A model generated the notes under the pieces. That model did not search any database. It was not told the DNA's origin and saw only the letters and a list, made by a program, of their open reading frames with translations. DNA of 64,000 nt from Saprospira grandis DSM 2844 (GTDB taxonomy: Bacteria; Bacteroidota; Bacteroidia; Chitinophagales; Saprospiraceae): the NCBI RefSeq assembly GCF_000275825.1, contig NZ_JH719942.1, positions 2,596,694 through 2,660,693 on the forward strand, read 5' to 3'. Position 1 is the stretch's first letter, and every line of letters begins with the position of its first letter. Made by a program: the position numbers and the translations under genes. Of the stretch, positions 32,995 through 42,398 are shown one piece after another.

Positions 32995-35265
32995 TTAACG
33001 AAAATTCCAGCGGAGGCCCAGATAAAACTCACGGCCATGCAAAGGGCTATAGGCATAGGCGGCATCAAAGTAATCGCCAAATCCAGCTTGTGCATTGGGA
33101 TCATTGAAGCCAGAGAGGGGAGAAATAGCCTGGCGGTAATCAAAGAGATTTTGAGCGCCTAGATAAATGGCTAGTTTTTGTTTGGGCAATTGTTTGGTGA
33201 TTTGCAAATTATGGATGCTAAAAGGGGTAGAACTCGTACTTCTAGATGCTGCCAGAGGATCTCCATTTTCATCTAAATCATAGACCTCGGGTAATTGCAT
33301 TTTGCCTGTAAGGTTGGCGGTATAGGCCATAAGCAAATTCCAGGGCTTATACTCATAATTGACCGTAAGGACGCCAGAAAAAACGGGACTAAACTCTAGC
33401 GGATTCTGTTCTTTAACCCCCTGTTCATTGCTACGATATTCAAAGGCATTTTGGTAAGTTGCACCCAAATTGATTTGGAGGCCAGAGGGGAGGCCATAAT
33501 TAAAGTTAAGGGCTAGTCCACGACTTTGCGCATAGCCATCGAGGTTTTCATAAATAATCGTATTGGCTTGATCATAATTGGGGATGATCGCATTGGTAAA
33601 ATGAGTATAAAAAGCATCTAGGTCAATGCTCCCTTGTCCTTGGCCCAAATTAAAAATGTGTTGAATATTAAGCGTACCGCTGACGGCCTGTTCGGGCTCT
33701 AATTTTTCGGCAAGGACCAACTGACGATTTCCTGTAACAAAGGCATGATCCTCGGCAAAAAGATTGACCAAACGAAAACCCGTTCCCGTATTCAGGCGAA
33801 TTTTCCAATTGGGTTGAGGCTCATATTTTACACTAATTCTGGGCGAAGGGATGAGGCCATGCGCCTCATAATAATCTAGTCGTAGACCAGAGAGGAGGGT
33901 CAATTTTTCGCCTTTGGGTTTCCATTCGTGCTGTGCCCAAACTCCAGGGATAAATTGCTCGTCTGCCTGAGGCGTCACCGAGCTGTTATCATCATAGTAT
34001 TGATATCTGGCCGTAAGTCCAGTAGTTAGGCTATGTTTTGGGCCCAAATTGGGCATATAAATAGCATTGAGGTAGGCAATACTTTGGTCGGCCAAATAGC
34101 CATCTGCCCCATAGTAGCTATCCTGATGATGTTTACTAAAGCTATAATCGAGTCGGATAGGGGCAAGAAGTTCATAGCTGCCCATGAGCTCAAAGCGTTG
34201 GGTATAAATACTCTCGCCATAAATAGAGTCATTTCCTCGAATCTCTTGGTAAGCGCGGTCTTTTGTATATTCTTCTACACCATTTCTGCGGTCTTCATAA
34301 TAGTACTTAGCAAAGAGGCTCGCCTTTTTGTTTTTAGGGCGATCGAAAGTAAATTTTCCGAAGACCGAAAGTCTATCCATGCCAATATTGTCCCCAAAGC
34401 CATCCTGATTAGCATCTTCAAAATGGTTGAGGTAAGCATGTTGGAGGCCAATAGTTGTATTGAGCTTGCCAATTTTTTGAGAGAAGGCCAAATTGGAAAA
34501 GGCCTCGGCATGGGTGGTTCCCATAAGGTCCAAAGAGATGCTTGGCTGCTTGCTCGGGTCTTTGGTAATAATGTTGATGACCCCAGCCATGGCCTCCGAG
34601 CCATAAAGCGTTGAGTTTGGCCCCTTAATGACCTCAATGCGGTCAATCATATTTTTAGGAATGCCATTCAGCCCATAAACCGAGGCCAAATTGCCATAGG
34701 CTGGAGTACCATCTATGAGGACGGCAGCATAGGGGCCAGGTAATCCATTGATACTAATTGAATTGGTGAAGCATACCCCACAAGCAACCACTTCTTGTAC
34801 GCCATTGATGAGCTTTAGGGATTGCATAAGATTAGTTGGAGCTACTGTATTATCTAGATATTCGGCTCTATATACTTGAATTTTTACCGGAGAGTTTTTG
34901 ACAAAATTTTCTTTGAGTTGGCCGGATACCACCACTTCTTCTAAACCCAAAATATCCTCTTTCAAAATAATACTATCCAGCTCGAGAGTTTCATTCTCTC
35001 TGAGCTCAACCATCAGCCTCTGCGATTGATAACCAATGGCCTGAATTTGCAACTCAAAGCTTCCCGCAGCTAACTCACTGAGCGCAAAGTAACCCGAGTC
35101 ATCACTTGAGCTACCTTTTTGCTGCTCAAGAAGACCAATACCCGCAAAGGGGATTGGCCGCCCTTTTTGGTCCAATAAATAACCTTGAAGACTAGCCGTC
35201 TGAGCCGAAACTCCAAGGCTGTAGAGGGCAAAAAGTAAAACTAAGTACTGCTTTGCAGCTGACAT
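32995..35265 (-). CDS. TonB-dependent outer-membrane receptor with carboxypeptidase-regulatory domain
   Basis: 756 residues. Signal peptide MSAAKQYLVLLFALYSLGVSAQ. A carboxypeptidase-regulatory-like domain (about 25-100: LQGYLLDQKGRPIPFAGIGLL) is followed by the plug (about 115-235) with VVACGVCFTNSISINGLPG and IDRIEVIKGPNSTLYGSEAMAGVINII. The barrel ends in an aromatic residue (YLGLRWNFR). The CGVC motif in the plug is unusual. The ligand is unknown. A textbook promoter with an adjacent palindrome lies upstream, suggesting regulated expression. Confidence 0.92.
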   Translation of the reverse strand: MSAAKQYLVLLFALYSLGVSAQTASLQGYLLDQKGRPIPFAGIGLLEQQKGSSSDDSGYFALSELAAGSFELQIQAIGYQSQRLMVELRENETLELDSIILKEDILGLEEVVVSGQLKENFVKNSPVKIQVYRAEYLDNTVAPTNLMQSLKLINGVQEVVACGVCFTNSISINGLPGPYAAVLIDGTPAYGNLASVYGLNGIPKNMIDRIEVIKGPNSTLYGSEAMAGVINIITKDPSKQPSISLDLMGTTHAEAFSNLAFSQKIGKLNTTIGLQHAYLNHFEDANQDGFGDNIGMDRLSVFGKFTFDRPKNKKASLFAKYYYEDRRNGVEEYTKDRAYQEIRGNDSIYGESIYTQRFELMGSYELLAPIRLDYSFSKHHQDSYYGADGYLADQSIAYLNAIYMPNLGPKHSLTTGLTARYQYYDDNSSVTPQADEQFIPGVWAQHEWKPKGEKLTLLSGLRLDYYEAHGLIPSPRISVKYEPQPNWKIRLNTGTGFRLVNLFAEDHAFVTGNRQLVLAEKLEPEQAVSGTLNIQHIFNLGQGQGSIDLDAFYTHFTNAIIPNYDQANTIIYENLDGYAQSRGLALNFNYGLPSGLQINLGATYQNAFEYRSNEQGVKEQNPLEFSPVFSGVLTVNYEYKPWNLLMAYTANLTGKMQLPEVYDLDENGDPLAASRSTSSTPFSIHNLQITKQLPKQKLAIYLGAQNLFDYRQAISPLSGFNDPNAQAGFGDYFDAAYAYSPLHGREFYLGLRWNFR

Positions 35266-35314
35266 ATTGATTGTTTTTAGTGCAGTCTAAAAATAATTTT
35301 CTTACATTTCAATA

Positions 35315-35346
35315 CAAAGCTATACTAAAATAGTTTTACCTACAAA
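35315..35346 (-). promoter_or_regulatory. Promoter of the TonB receptor gene
   Basis: Minus strand TTTG (35346-35343), 20-nt spacer, TAGCTTTG (35322-35315). Perfect to consensus. It ends 49 nt upstream of the start codon. Confidence 0.85.
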
Positions 35347-35350
35347 TTAA

Positions 35351-35366
35351 TTTAGATTAATCTAAA
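35351..35366. promoter_or_regulatory. Candidate operator palindrome
   Basis: 16-bp perfect palindrome TTTAGATTAATCTAAA immediately upstream of the -33 box of the TonB receptor promoter. This is a position suited to a dimeric activator. Confidence 0.5.
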
Positions 35367-35382
35367 AATTAGACCGAGGCAT

Positions 35383-35414
35383 AAAAAAGCCCGCTTGAAA
35401 AAGCGGGCTTTTTT
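35383..35414 (-). terminator. Rho-independent terminator after the TerB-like gene
   Basis: 14-bp stem AAAAAAGCCCGCTT/AAGCGGGCTTTTTT with a short loop. T run on the minus strand. Confidence 0.9.
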
Positions 35415-35440
35415 GTTTTGGGCCAAATAATAAATAAGGC

Positions 35441-36352
35441 TTAGCCTAGGCGCTTAGACAAACGAATTTGCGCACGTTCGGCCTCAGAACGGTCCATTCC
35501 AATTTGATCAGCAAACTGATAGACTTCTTCGCGAGACATATTGCCAGAGGCATGAATCGCATTTTCAATGGTATACTCTTGGCCCAATTTGATGAGGTCA
35601 TCGCGCTTTTTCTCCTCAAAGCTCATCATTTCGGCATATTCGTAGAGCTTGTCTTTCTCCGATTGGTCAAAGTCCTTATCAGAAAGGGCTACAGCTACCG
35701 TGATCATGAAAATATTTTCGCGACCCTCAGCAGATACCTCTTCCAATTCTACTCTAGATAGAGGCGCTTCACGCATTACCTGAGCAAAACTGCCAGTATC
35801 ATCATCCAAAAAGCTCTGGAAGAACTCTTTTTCTTCAGCAGCAATTTGGCCATCAGCTTTGGCCATTTCAATGAGCATTCGAGCCAAGGTTTTTTTGTCG
35901 TAGGCAGTAGATAGAGGCGTTGCTTTTAGACGCTTTTCAAATTCTGACAAACGACGAGCAATTTTCCAGCTTCTGCTGTCCTCATCATAGTAAAAATTAA
36001 AGGCTACACGCTCAAAAGCTTTTACTACAGCGGCCTTTTTCTCGGCAGCCGAAAAGCTATTGTGAGAGGTGTTGGCACGCACTACTTCATTACCCGCCAT
36101 AGAGGCAATGTTACCCGCCATGCCGCCACCAACAGCGCCACGAACCATACGCATCAAAGAAGAACGCATACGGCTCATGACCGTACGGCGGACCATGTTT
36201 TTCACCTTGCTACTGGTGTCTTTTGAGTCAATACGAATGTTGCCCTTTCCTTCAAAGACCTCGCCTTCTACTTGGAATTTGCAAACCATCGTGCTATTTT
36301 CAGCCGTTTCTTCTAGAATAATCGGCTTGATTAAGTCATAAGTAATTTCCAT
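35441..36352 (-). CDS. TerB-like domain protein
   Basis: 303 residues without signal peptide. The N-terminal half (about 1-150) is unassigned, with a Gly/Met/Arg-rich hydrophobic patch (RMVRGAVGGGMAGNIASMAG, about 69-88) that could contact a membrane. The C-terminal half looks like a TerB/tellurite-resistance helical domain: LARMLIEMAKADGQIAAEEKEFF (acidic DGQIxxEE signature, about 155-177) and a second FMITVAVALSDKDFDQSEKDKL repeat. Role unknown; such domains are often linked to stress or membrane-associated complexes. Confidence 0.72.
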   Translation of the reverse strand: MEITYDLIKPIILEETAENSTMVCKFQVEGEVFEGKGNIRIDSKDTSSKVKNMVRRTVMSRMRSSLMRMVRGAVGGGMAGNIASMAGNEVVRANTSHNSFSAAEKKAAVVKAFERVAFNFYYDEDSRSWKIARRLSEFEKRLKATPLSTAYDKKTLARMLIEMAKADGQIAAEEKEFFQSFLDDDTGSFAQVMREAPLSRVELEEVSAEGRENIFMITVAVALSDKDFDQSEKDKLYEYAEMMSFEEKKRDDLIKLGQEYTIENAIHASGNMSREEVYQFADQIGMDRSEAERAQIRLSKRLG

Positions 36353-36505
36353 CTGCTTTTAATACTTTTAGTTGGGTGGCGAACTAATTTTAGTTCAGTA
36401 AAAAATGTGGATGTAGGTTTTGTACGCAACAAGTTTAATAAAAAAACTTGAGATTTTGCCCAGACTCTTCTCCTTTTCTTTTCTCAGGCCTTCAGGATGT
36501 TTTTT

Positions 36506-36626
36506 TTGGGGCTGCCCCAGCCTGCGGCTGGGTCGGGCTGTGTCGCAGCTCGCAGGTCTGCTCGGCCCTTCAGCGCCAAAGCGCTTCGGTCTGGCCCTTC
36601 GGGCCACTGCTATCCATCCCTCAGCC
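36506..36626 (+). repeat. HCE copy 13 (class B)
   Basis: Hairpins CAGCC/GGCTG in the head, GCGC-CAAA-GCGC and GGCCC-TTC-GGGCC. An extra GGCGC/GCGCC hairpin follows the tail. Lies between divergent genes. The rest of 36353-36776 shows no gene. Confidence 0.86.
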
Positions 36627-36776
36627 GAGGCGCTGCGCGCCTTCGAGGCCGCTTAAAAAGGCATCGCTTCGCTATTTTGGTCAATTGGCTTGGGCCGTCT
36701 GAGGGCCAGGGCTTTGTGCTCTGCCCTAAAAGCCCTATTATATAAGCCTTATCCCTTTAGTTTACCCACTTAATTG

Positions 36777-37223
36777 ATGGAGCTTATGAATCAGCGTTCT
36801 TTGGCTACGGCCTTGCTTTTTATGCTACTGCCTTTGGGCCTTTGGGCCATGGCAGCGCCACCACCGGTAGAGTATCCTAGTACAATTACAGGCATTTTAG
36901 CCTTTGTCTTTAGTTTGTTAGGTCTATTTCTCTCTATTAGTTTGACGCCTTGGTATTGGTTTTTGGGCGGCCTCTTGTCTATTGTTTTTAGTTTTTGGAC
37001 CCGCTACTTGGCCGATACAGATAAAACAATGCGCTTTTGGTTGGGCTGGCATGGGCTCTGGCAGCTCATTTTAGGCAGCGCCATTTTAACTGATCCTAGT
37101 TGGCTGCTCACTGGCCTAACTGCTGGCTTAAGCCTTGGTTTTTTGGCCTTGGCAATTTTGCAGGCGCTGGTCGGTTGCCTTTTCTTATTTTGGGCTGTTC
37201 GGAATTATTTTGGCTGGGATTAG
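36777..37223 (+). CDS. Small polytopic membrane protein, function unknown
   Basis: 148 residues from the ATG at 36777 (another ATG at 36786). Four to five hydrophobic spans are evident: LLFMLLPLGLWAM, ITGILAFVFSLLGLFLSI, WYWFLGGLLSIVFSFW, LWQLILGSAIL and GLSLGFLALAILQALVGCLFLFW. No family recognised. A strong terminator follows closely, supporting a real transcription unit. Confidence 0.7.
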   Translation: MELMNQRSLATALLFMLLPLGLWAMAAPPPVEYPSTITGILAFVFSLLGLFLSISLTPWYWFLGGLLSIVFSFWTRYLADTDKTMRFWLGWHGLWQLILGSAILTDPSWLLTGLTAGLSLGFLALAILQALVGCLFLFWAVRNYFGWD

Positions 37224-37233
37224 GGCCAAAAAG

Positions 37234-37268
37234 AAAGTCCAGTTGCAAAAAGCAACTGGACTTTTCTG
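37234..37268 (+). terminator. Rho-independent terminator after the small membrane protein gene
   Basis: AAAGTCCAGTTGC/GCAACTGGACTTT stem with a 5-nt A loop. Confidence 0.88.
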
Positions 37269-37285
37269 GTCCATGGCGCCCTACA

Positions 37286-37428
37286 GGCGGCTTTAGCCGC
37301 CGCAGGCTGAGGGATGGACAGCAGGGCCGCCGCAGGCGGCAGACCCAGGCGGCAAAGCCGCCGCAGGGCCGAGCAGACTTGCGAGCTGCGACACAGCCCG
37401 ACCCGCCCGCAGGGCGGGGCAGCCCCAA
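37286..37428 (-). repeat. HCE copy 14 (class B, with tail hairpin)
   Basis: Sense to proS with its head 9 nt after the proS stop. Hairpins CCGCCC/GGGCGG, GGCGGC-TTT-GCCGCC and GCCGCC-TGC-GGCGGC. Tail hairpin GGCGGC-TTTA-GCCGCC. Confidence 0.87.
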
Positions 37429-37437
37429 ATCCTTATG

Positions 37438-38919
37438 CTAATAAGCTTTGGCAAAAAGCACTCTAGCTTTGGCAGGAGCGCCAGTGAGCACACATTTGGG
37501 CTCGGTAACTTCCTCGGCGCCAGTGGGAGTTTCTAGTGGAATACAGCGGCTAGTGGCGCCAGTGAGTTCCTTAATTTTGAGCTCGGTTTCGGTGGTCCCA
37601 TCCCAGTAGGCATAGGCAAAACCGCCTTTGTTTTTGATTACATCGACAAACTCCTCCCAGTTATTAACGACATGCGTACCAGCATCTAGGCGGGCTTTGG
37701 CCTGATTGAAAAGGTTCGTTTGGATCTCCTCGAGTAGGTTTTTGATATTTTCGGCTAGGCCTTCTAGGGGGTAGCTCATTTTTTCTTTGGTATCGCGGCG
37801 GGCCACTTCAATTTGGCCATTGGCGAGGTCGCGTTTACCGAGAGCGAGGCGGAGGGGAATACCGTGCATCTCATGTTCGGCAAACTTAAAGCCGGGGCGG
37901 CGTTTGCGGTCGTTGTCATACTTCACGCTAATGCCAAGTGCTTTGAGTTCGTCCATAATTTGGGCGACAACGGCATCAATTTCCTCATTGGGTTTGGGAA
38001 TGGGAATGATGACCACCTGAGTGGGGGCGATGCGGGGAGGAAGGACCAGGCCTTCATCATCGGAATGCGTCATAATGAGGGCACCCATTAGGCGGGTAGA
38101 CACCCCCCAAGAGGTGGCCCAAACGTATTCTTCCTTATTTTTTTCGTTGAGGTATTTCACATCAAAGGCCTTGGCAAAATTTTGACCTAAGAAGTGAGAA
38201 GTACCTGCTTGTAGGGCCTTGCCATCTTGCATAAGGGCCTCGATAGTGTAGGTATCCTCGGCGCCAGCAAAGCGTTCGTAGGCTGTTTTTTCGCCTTTAT
38301 ATACGGGCATAGCGAGAATTTCCTCGGCAAAATTGGCGTAGACCTCAAGCATTTGGCGGGCTTCGGCTACGGCTTCTTCTTGGCTAGCGTGGGCGGTATG
38401 TCCCTCTTGCCAGAGGAACTCGGCGGTACGGAGGAAAAAGCGGGTGCGCATTTCCCAGCGCATCACATTGGCCCATTGGTTAATGAGAAGGGGAAGATCG
38501 CGATAAGAAGAAATCCAGTCGCGGTAAGTATCCCAGATAATGGTTTCGGAAGTGGGGCGGATAATGAGCTCCTCTTCTAGTTTGGCATCGGGGTCTACCA
38601 CAACGCCTTGGCCATTGGGGTCATTCATGAGGCGGTGGTGAGTCACCACGGCGCATTCCTTGGCAAAGCCCTCTACATGTTCGGCTTCTTTAGACAAAAA
38701 GCTTTTGGGGATGAGGAGTGGGAAATAGGCATTTTGGTGGCCTGTTTCTTTAAATCTGCGGTCCAAATCGTCGCGCATTTTTTCCCAAACAGCATAGCCA
38801 TAAGGTTTAATAACCATACAGCCGCGCACCTTAGAGTTGGCGGCTAGATTGGCCTTTTTAACAATGTCTAAGTACCACTGAGAGTAGTCTTCTTGTTGGG
38901 CGGTAATCTCCTTTGCCAT
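37438..38919 (-). CDS. proS: Prolyl-tRNA synthetase, eukaryote/archaeal type
   Basis: 493 residues. Class II synthetase core starting with [15 protein letters not shown] and [17 protein letters not shown]. Motif 2 region [29 protein letters not shown] lies at about 150-180, followed by [21 protein letters not shown]. The anticodon-binding domain begins near VVIIPIP, and the C-terminus ends in the typical FAKAY. The length and the lack of the roughly 180-residue INS editing domain mark the eukaryote/archaeal-type ProRS common in Bacteroidota. It charges tRNA-Pro. Confidence 0.96.
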   Translation of the reverse strand: MAKEITAQQEDYSQWYLDIVKKANLAANSKVRGCMVIKPYGYAVWEKMRDDLDRRFKETGHQNAYFPLLIPKSFLSKEAEHVEGFAKECAVVTHHRLMNDPNGQGVVVDPDAKLEEELIIRPTSETIIWDTYRDWISSYRDLPLLINQWANVMRWEMRTRFFLRTAEFLWQEGHTAHASQEEAVAEARQMLEVYANFAEEILAMPVYKGEKTAYERFAGAEDTYTIEALMQDGKALQAGTSHFLGQNFAKAFDVKYLNEKNKEEYVWATSWGVSTRLMGALIMTHSDDEGLVLPPRIAPTQVVIIPIPKPNEEIDAVVAQIMDELKALGISVKYDNDRKRRPGFKFAEHEMHGIPLRLALGKRDLANGQIEVARRDTKEKMSYPLEGLAENIKNLLEEIQTNLFNQAKARLDAGTHVVNNWEEFVDVIKNKGGFAYAYWDGTTETELKIKELTGATSRCIPLETPTGAEEVTEPKCVLTGAPAKARVLFAKAY

Positions 38920-38940
38920 TGGTATATTGGTATATTTTTT

Positions 38941-38963
38941 GGTCCATTAATGAAAAGTGGACC
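38941..38963 (-). other. Hairpin in the proS leader region
   Basis: GGTCCA/TGGACC stem with an 11-nt loop, 22 nt upstream of the proS start codon. Not followed by a T run on either strand. Confidence 0.35.
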
Positions 38964-39138
38964 TGAACAATAAAAGCTTAAATTAATGGAGCTTTTGGCG
39001 GCCATAACGTTAAAGTTTAGGCAAGCGGCTGCTTTTCAAAACTTAAGCTTTAAAAAAGCTGTATATTCATTAGGCGGCCAAAAGGCCCACAAAGTTAAAA
39101 AAAGGACTAAAAGTACAGTTGAAAATACCGAAATATCT

Positions 39139-40323
39139 ATGAAAAATCACGCACTCCCTATTTTCTTGGCTTTCTTTGCCACCTTTCTGCTGGGGCCTCA
39201 GGCTTGGGGCCAACACGATGATATTTACTTTGATGGCGAAGAGGAAACTGCGGCTCAGCAGCAAAATTATCAGCAGCCGCCCAGCAATTATGATGAGAAT
39301 AGCTATGATCGTCCAGAGCAAGAGTATGTAGATGCTCGTTACGATAATGCTTATGCGGCCCGTATTCGCCGTTTTCATCGTCCTGCTCGGGGCTTTAATT
39401 ATTATAGTAACTACTATGTAGATAGTTATTGGTACAACCCATACCATCCAGGGATGAATATCTATTCCTATAATAGCTATCGTCCTCGTCGTTGGAGACG
39501 TTGGAACTACAGTTATGGTTGGGGCTACAATTCCTACTACAACTCTTATGATCCTTGGTCTAACCCTTACAATAGTTGGGGACATAACCCCTACAATAAT
39601 TGGGGTTGGGGACATAACCCCTACAGAAGAGCTTATAATCAGGGCTATTGGAATGGCTACCATAATGGTGGTGGAAACAATTGGTACTATGAAAGTTCTG
39701 CTCCCAATGCAGCCAATTATGTAACGACTCGTTATAGCCGAGGCAGTGATCCTAATATTCAGAGAAGTCGCAGCCGTGGAGTAAATGGTTATGACACGCA
39801 TCAGCGGCAGCTAAATCCTTCTGCTTTGCACGCTAGTGGAAATACGGGTAACTTGAATGCAGGCCGCAGCCGTGGTTCGGAGAATAACAATAATTATAAT
39901 AGTGGCCGCAATAATAGCAGCAGCAACAATGGCGACTTGAATGCAGGCCGCAGCCGTGGGACAGAGAATAACAATAGTTATAATAGTGGCCGAAATAACA
40001 GCAGCAGCAACAATGGCGATTTGAACGCAGGCCGCAGCCGAGGTTCGGAGAATAACAATAATTATAATAGTGGCCGAAATAACAGCAGCAGCAACAATGG
40101 AAATATTAACAGCGGTCGCAGTAGAACGAACCGCAGTAACAACTCGACGAGAAATAATGGCAGCGTGAATAACCGCAGCCGGAACAACAACCGCAGTCGT
40201 TCCTACAACAATTCTTCTCGCTCTTCTTCTCCTTCTCGTTCATCGGGAAGAAGCAGTAGCCGAAGCAATAGTTCTTCTTCTAAATCTAAGTCTAAGTCTT
40301 CAGGAAAGAGCAGAGGACGTTAG
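39139..40323 (+). CDS. Secreted Asn/Ser/Gly/Arg/Tyr-rich low-complexity protein with tandem repeats
   Basis: 394 residues from the ATG at 39139 (signal MKNHALPIFLAFFATFLLGPQAWGQ). The first part is Tyr/Trp/Asn-rich (YNPYHPGMNIYSYNSYRPRR). From about residue 239 three 28-residue repeats follow, each LNAGRSRG(S/T)ENNN(N/S)YNSGRNN then SSSNNG, and the end is a Ser/Arg/Lys tail. No T9SS tail is visible. Composition suggests a disordered, possibly adhesive or matrix protein. Function unknown. Confidence 0.75.
   Translation: MKNHALPIFLAFFATFLLGPQAWGQHDDIYFDGEEETAAQQQNYQQPPSNYDENSYDRPEQEYVDARYDNAYAARIRRFHRPARGFNYYSNYYVDSYWYNPYHPGMNIYSYNSYRPRRWRRWNYSYGWGYNSYYNSYDPWSNPYNSWGHNPYNNWGWGHNPYRRAYNQGYWNGYHNGGGNNWYYESSAPNAANYVTTRYSRGSDPNIQRSRSRGVNGYDTHQRQLNPSALHASGNTGNLNAGRSRGSENNNNYNSGRNNSSSNNGDLNAGRSRGTENNNSYNSGRNNSSSNNGDLNAGRSRGSENNNNYNSGRNNSSSNNGNINSGRSRTNRSNNSTRNNGSVNNRSRNNNRSRSYNNSSRSSSPSRSSGRSSSRSNSSSSKSKSKSSGKSRGR
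39853..40104 (+). repeat. Three tandem 84-bp coding repeats
   Basis: Units at 39853-39936, 39937-40020 and 40021-40104, in frame (28 codons each) and nearly identical, differing mainly at synonymous sites and at Ser/Thr and Asn/Ser positions. Confidence 0.9.
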
Positions 40324-40408
40324 TTGGGCTAGTTAAGCGTGTAGAAAAGCCAGTTTCCTTTTGGGGAGCTGGCTTTTTTGCGTTTAGAAAGCGAGCGCAG
40401 CGAGCTTT

Positions 40409-40573
40409 GGCCTAGCGATGTGGAAGGGTGGCCGAAGGCCAGACCGAGGCAGCAAAGCTGGCGAAGGGCCGAGCAGAGCTGCGAGCCCTGAAACGACAAC
40501 AAGGCCTTTAGGCCGCAGTTCGACGACCAAAGGGAGTAACCGCCGACGAGCGAAGCGAGGCGGAGGCCCAAAA
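40409..40573 (-). repeat. HCE copy 15 (class A, insertion variant)
   Basis: Carries the 45-nt insertion. Its inner hairpin is GGCC-TAAA-GGCC where copies 7 and 12 have GGTC-TAAA-GACC, a compensatory change. Lies beyond the terminator of the subtilase gene. Confidence 0.86.
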
Positions 40574-40580
40574 ATACAAT

Positions 40581-40616
40581 AAAAAAAGCCCTTCTACTGA
40601 TGGAGCAGAAGGGCTT
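40581..40616 (-). terminator. Rho-independent terminator after the subtilase gene
   Basis: AAGCCCTTCT/AGAAGGGCTT stem with an 11-nt loop and a T run on the minus strand. Confidence 0.88.
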
Positions 40617-40638
40617 AATTATTTAGGTTAGAAGTCGT

Positions 40639-42243
40639 TTATTTCTTCTCCTTCACCATTTTTTCGGCGAGTTCGAGTGCTTTATAAGCGTTTACTACAC
40701 CGCCTTTTTTACAAAGGTCTGTAAACTTAACGAGTTCAGAAGTGCCTGGTTTGTTCACCTCATAATCGATAGGTACAACAGATTTTTCTAGGCATTCTTT
40801 GAGTTCTTGGCCAGAAAGTTCGGGATAGTAGGCTTTGACCAAAGCGGCAACACCAGCCACAACGGGGGCGGCCATACTGGTACCACTGAGGGCCTCGTAT
40901 TCTCCTTCGGGAACAGTAGAGTAGATATCTACGCCGGGGGCAAAAATGTCTACGGTGCTAGCGCCATAGTTAGAGAAAACGGCGGGAGCATCGGCGGCGC
41001 CTTTCCAAGAAAGGGCACCAACTTCGATCCAGTTATTGGCTTCTTTGGGGCCACGTTTGTAAGGATCTTTTCCTTTTTGGTAGAAAGGAGTAGGGAAATT
41101 ATACTCTACATCTGTATTTTTGTTGTCATTACCAGCGGCATGTACTAATAAGACGCCTTTTTTGGCGGCATATTTTACGGCTTTATCAACAATTTTCTTG
41201 TTGTAAGAGTAAGCCTTACCAAAGCTCATATTGATAATATCGGCGCCATTGTCTACGGCATAGCGGATAGCATTGGCTACATCTTTATCGCGTTCATCTC
41301 CGTTAGGGACGGTGCGGATCGACATGATTTCTACATTGTCGGCAACGCCCATCATACCAAGATCATTTGTACGAACGGCGGCAATGATACCGGCAACATG
41401 GGTACCGTGTTGGGCATCGGGGCCATAAACATCGCTATTTCCGTAGCGGCGTTCCGATTGTTTTTTGTAGTTGTCGCCAACAGTGGGGCGGGGGTCAAAA
41501 TCCTCATTGAGGAAATAATCTACATTCATGCTGAAGTAGTTCACGGCCCCTTCTAGTTGTTCTTTCATGACTTTGCTAGGCACTTGAGCCAAAGAGGGAG
41601 CCATCATGGCCGCGGCTTGCTTGAGGTCATCGCTAGCATTTTCGGGAATTTTCTCTAGGTCTTTGGCTGTAAAGTCGTCGGTACCTAGTTCTTTTTCCAC
41701 CAACTTGAAAGCGTCGAGGATCATGTCATATTGAGATTTGCGTTGCTTCATCTCTTTACGGCGAGTTTCGTACTCTTCTTTGATTTTTTCAAAGAAAGCC
41801 TTCTCCTTTTTGTTGAGTTTTTTCTTGGCTTTGAGTTCGCGATAGAGGCGAGTGAGTTCCAAGTTTTCATAATTGACATTTTTGCCATCGGCACCACCAA
41901 TGAAGTTCCAGCCATGGATATCATCCACATAGCCGTTTTTGTCATCATCGATGCCATTGCCAGCAATCTCGTCGGGGTTTACCCACATGACCTCCTTGAG
42001 GTCTTCATGTTCGGGATCTACACCAGAGTCAATAACGGCCACCAAGACTTTTTTCTTGGGTTTTTTGTCCTTGAGGAGCTCTTTATATGCTTTTTCGGTG
42101 CTTACTCCATGTACTTTATCTGCTGTAAGGTCCAAGTTGAACCAATTTTCGGGAGCTTTTTCTGCTGGGGCTTGTGCCTGTAGGCTAAGAGAAAGGGCCA
42201 AAAAGCCAATTCCTGCCACTTTAGATTTCCAATTCCAAGTCAT
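40639..42243 (-). CDS. Secreted S8 (subtilisin-like) serine peptidase
   Basis: 534 residues with a signal peptide (FLALSLSLQAQA). Catalytic triad visible: Asp72 in VAVIDSGVD, His279 in QHGTHVAG and Ser456 in SGTSMAAP. The oxyanion Asn is likely in HAAGNDN. A charged insertion of about 145 residues lies between the Asp and His blocks (about 120-265). This type of insertion occurs in Bacteroidota subtilases and may act as an internal regulatory or binding part. No T9SS tail is seen, so the mature form may stay periplasmic or membrane-associated. Confidence 0.93.
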   Translation of the reverse strand: MTWNWKSKVAGIGFLALSLSLQAQAPAEKAPENWFNLDLTADKVHGVSTEKAYKELLKDKKPKKKVLVAVIDSGVDPEHEDLKEVMWVNPDEIAGNGIDDDKNGYVDDIHGWNFIGGADGKNVNYENLELTRLYRELKAKKKLNKKEKAFFEKIKEEYETRRKEMKQRKSQYDMILDAFKLVEKELGTDDFTAKDLEKIPENASDDLKQAAAMMAPSLAQVPSKVMKEQLEGAVNYFSMNVDYFLNEDFDPRPTVGDNYKKQSERRYGNSDVYGPDAQHGTHVAGIIAAVRTNDLGMMGVADNVEIMSIRTVPNGDERDKDVANAIRYAVDNGADIINMSFGKAYSYNKKIVDKAVKYAAKKGVLLVHAAGNDNKNTDVEYNFPTPFYQKGKDPYKRGPKEANNWIEVGALSWKGAADAPAVFSNYGASTVDIFAPGVDIYSTVPEGEYEALSGTSMAAPVVAGVAALVKAYYPELSGQELKECLEKSVVPIDYEVNKPGTSELVKFTDLCKKGGVVNAYKALELAEKMVKEKK

Positions 42244-42341
42244 TAGAATATAATTATAATTTAAGGTAGATAATATCTTGCGATCAATAAGAATACGCTT
42301 TTTTGTCTTGATTTATTCCTTGGGTTTTTGCTTATCCGACA

Positions 42342-42378
42342 AAAGACCGCCCTAAACCGACAGTTTAGGGCGGTCTTT
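42342..42378. terminator. Strong terminator after fabH
   Basis: 16-bp perfect stem AAAGACCGCCCTAAAC/GTTTAGGGCGGTCTTT with a 5-nt loop, 20 nt downstream of the fabH stop on the minus strand. Confidence 0.9.
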
Positions 42379-42398
42379 ATACTAATGCCAAAGCAGCT

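Noticed and set aside
39070..39801. 243-codon frame antisense to the Asn/Tyr-rich secreted protein gene
   Set aside because: Ile/Thr/Val-rich product is the mirror of AAT/TAT-rich codons. No start context or motif.
39853..40104. CRISPR-like regular repeats
   Set aside because: In-frame, contiguous 84-bp units without spacers inside a coding gene.
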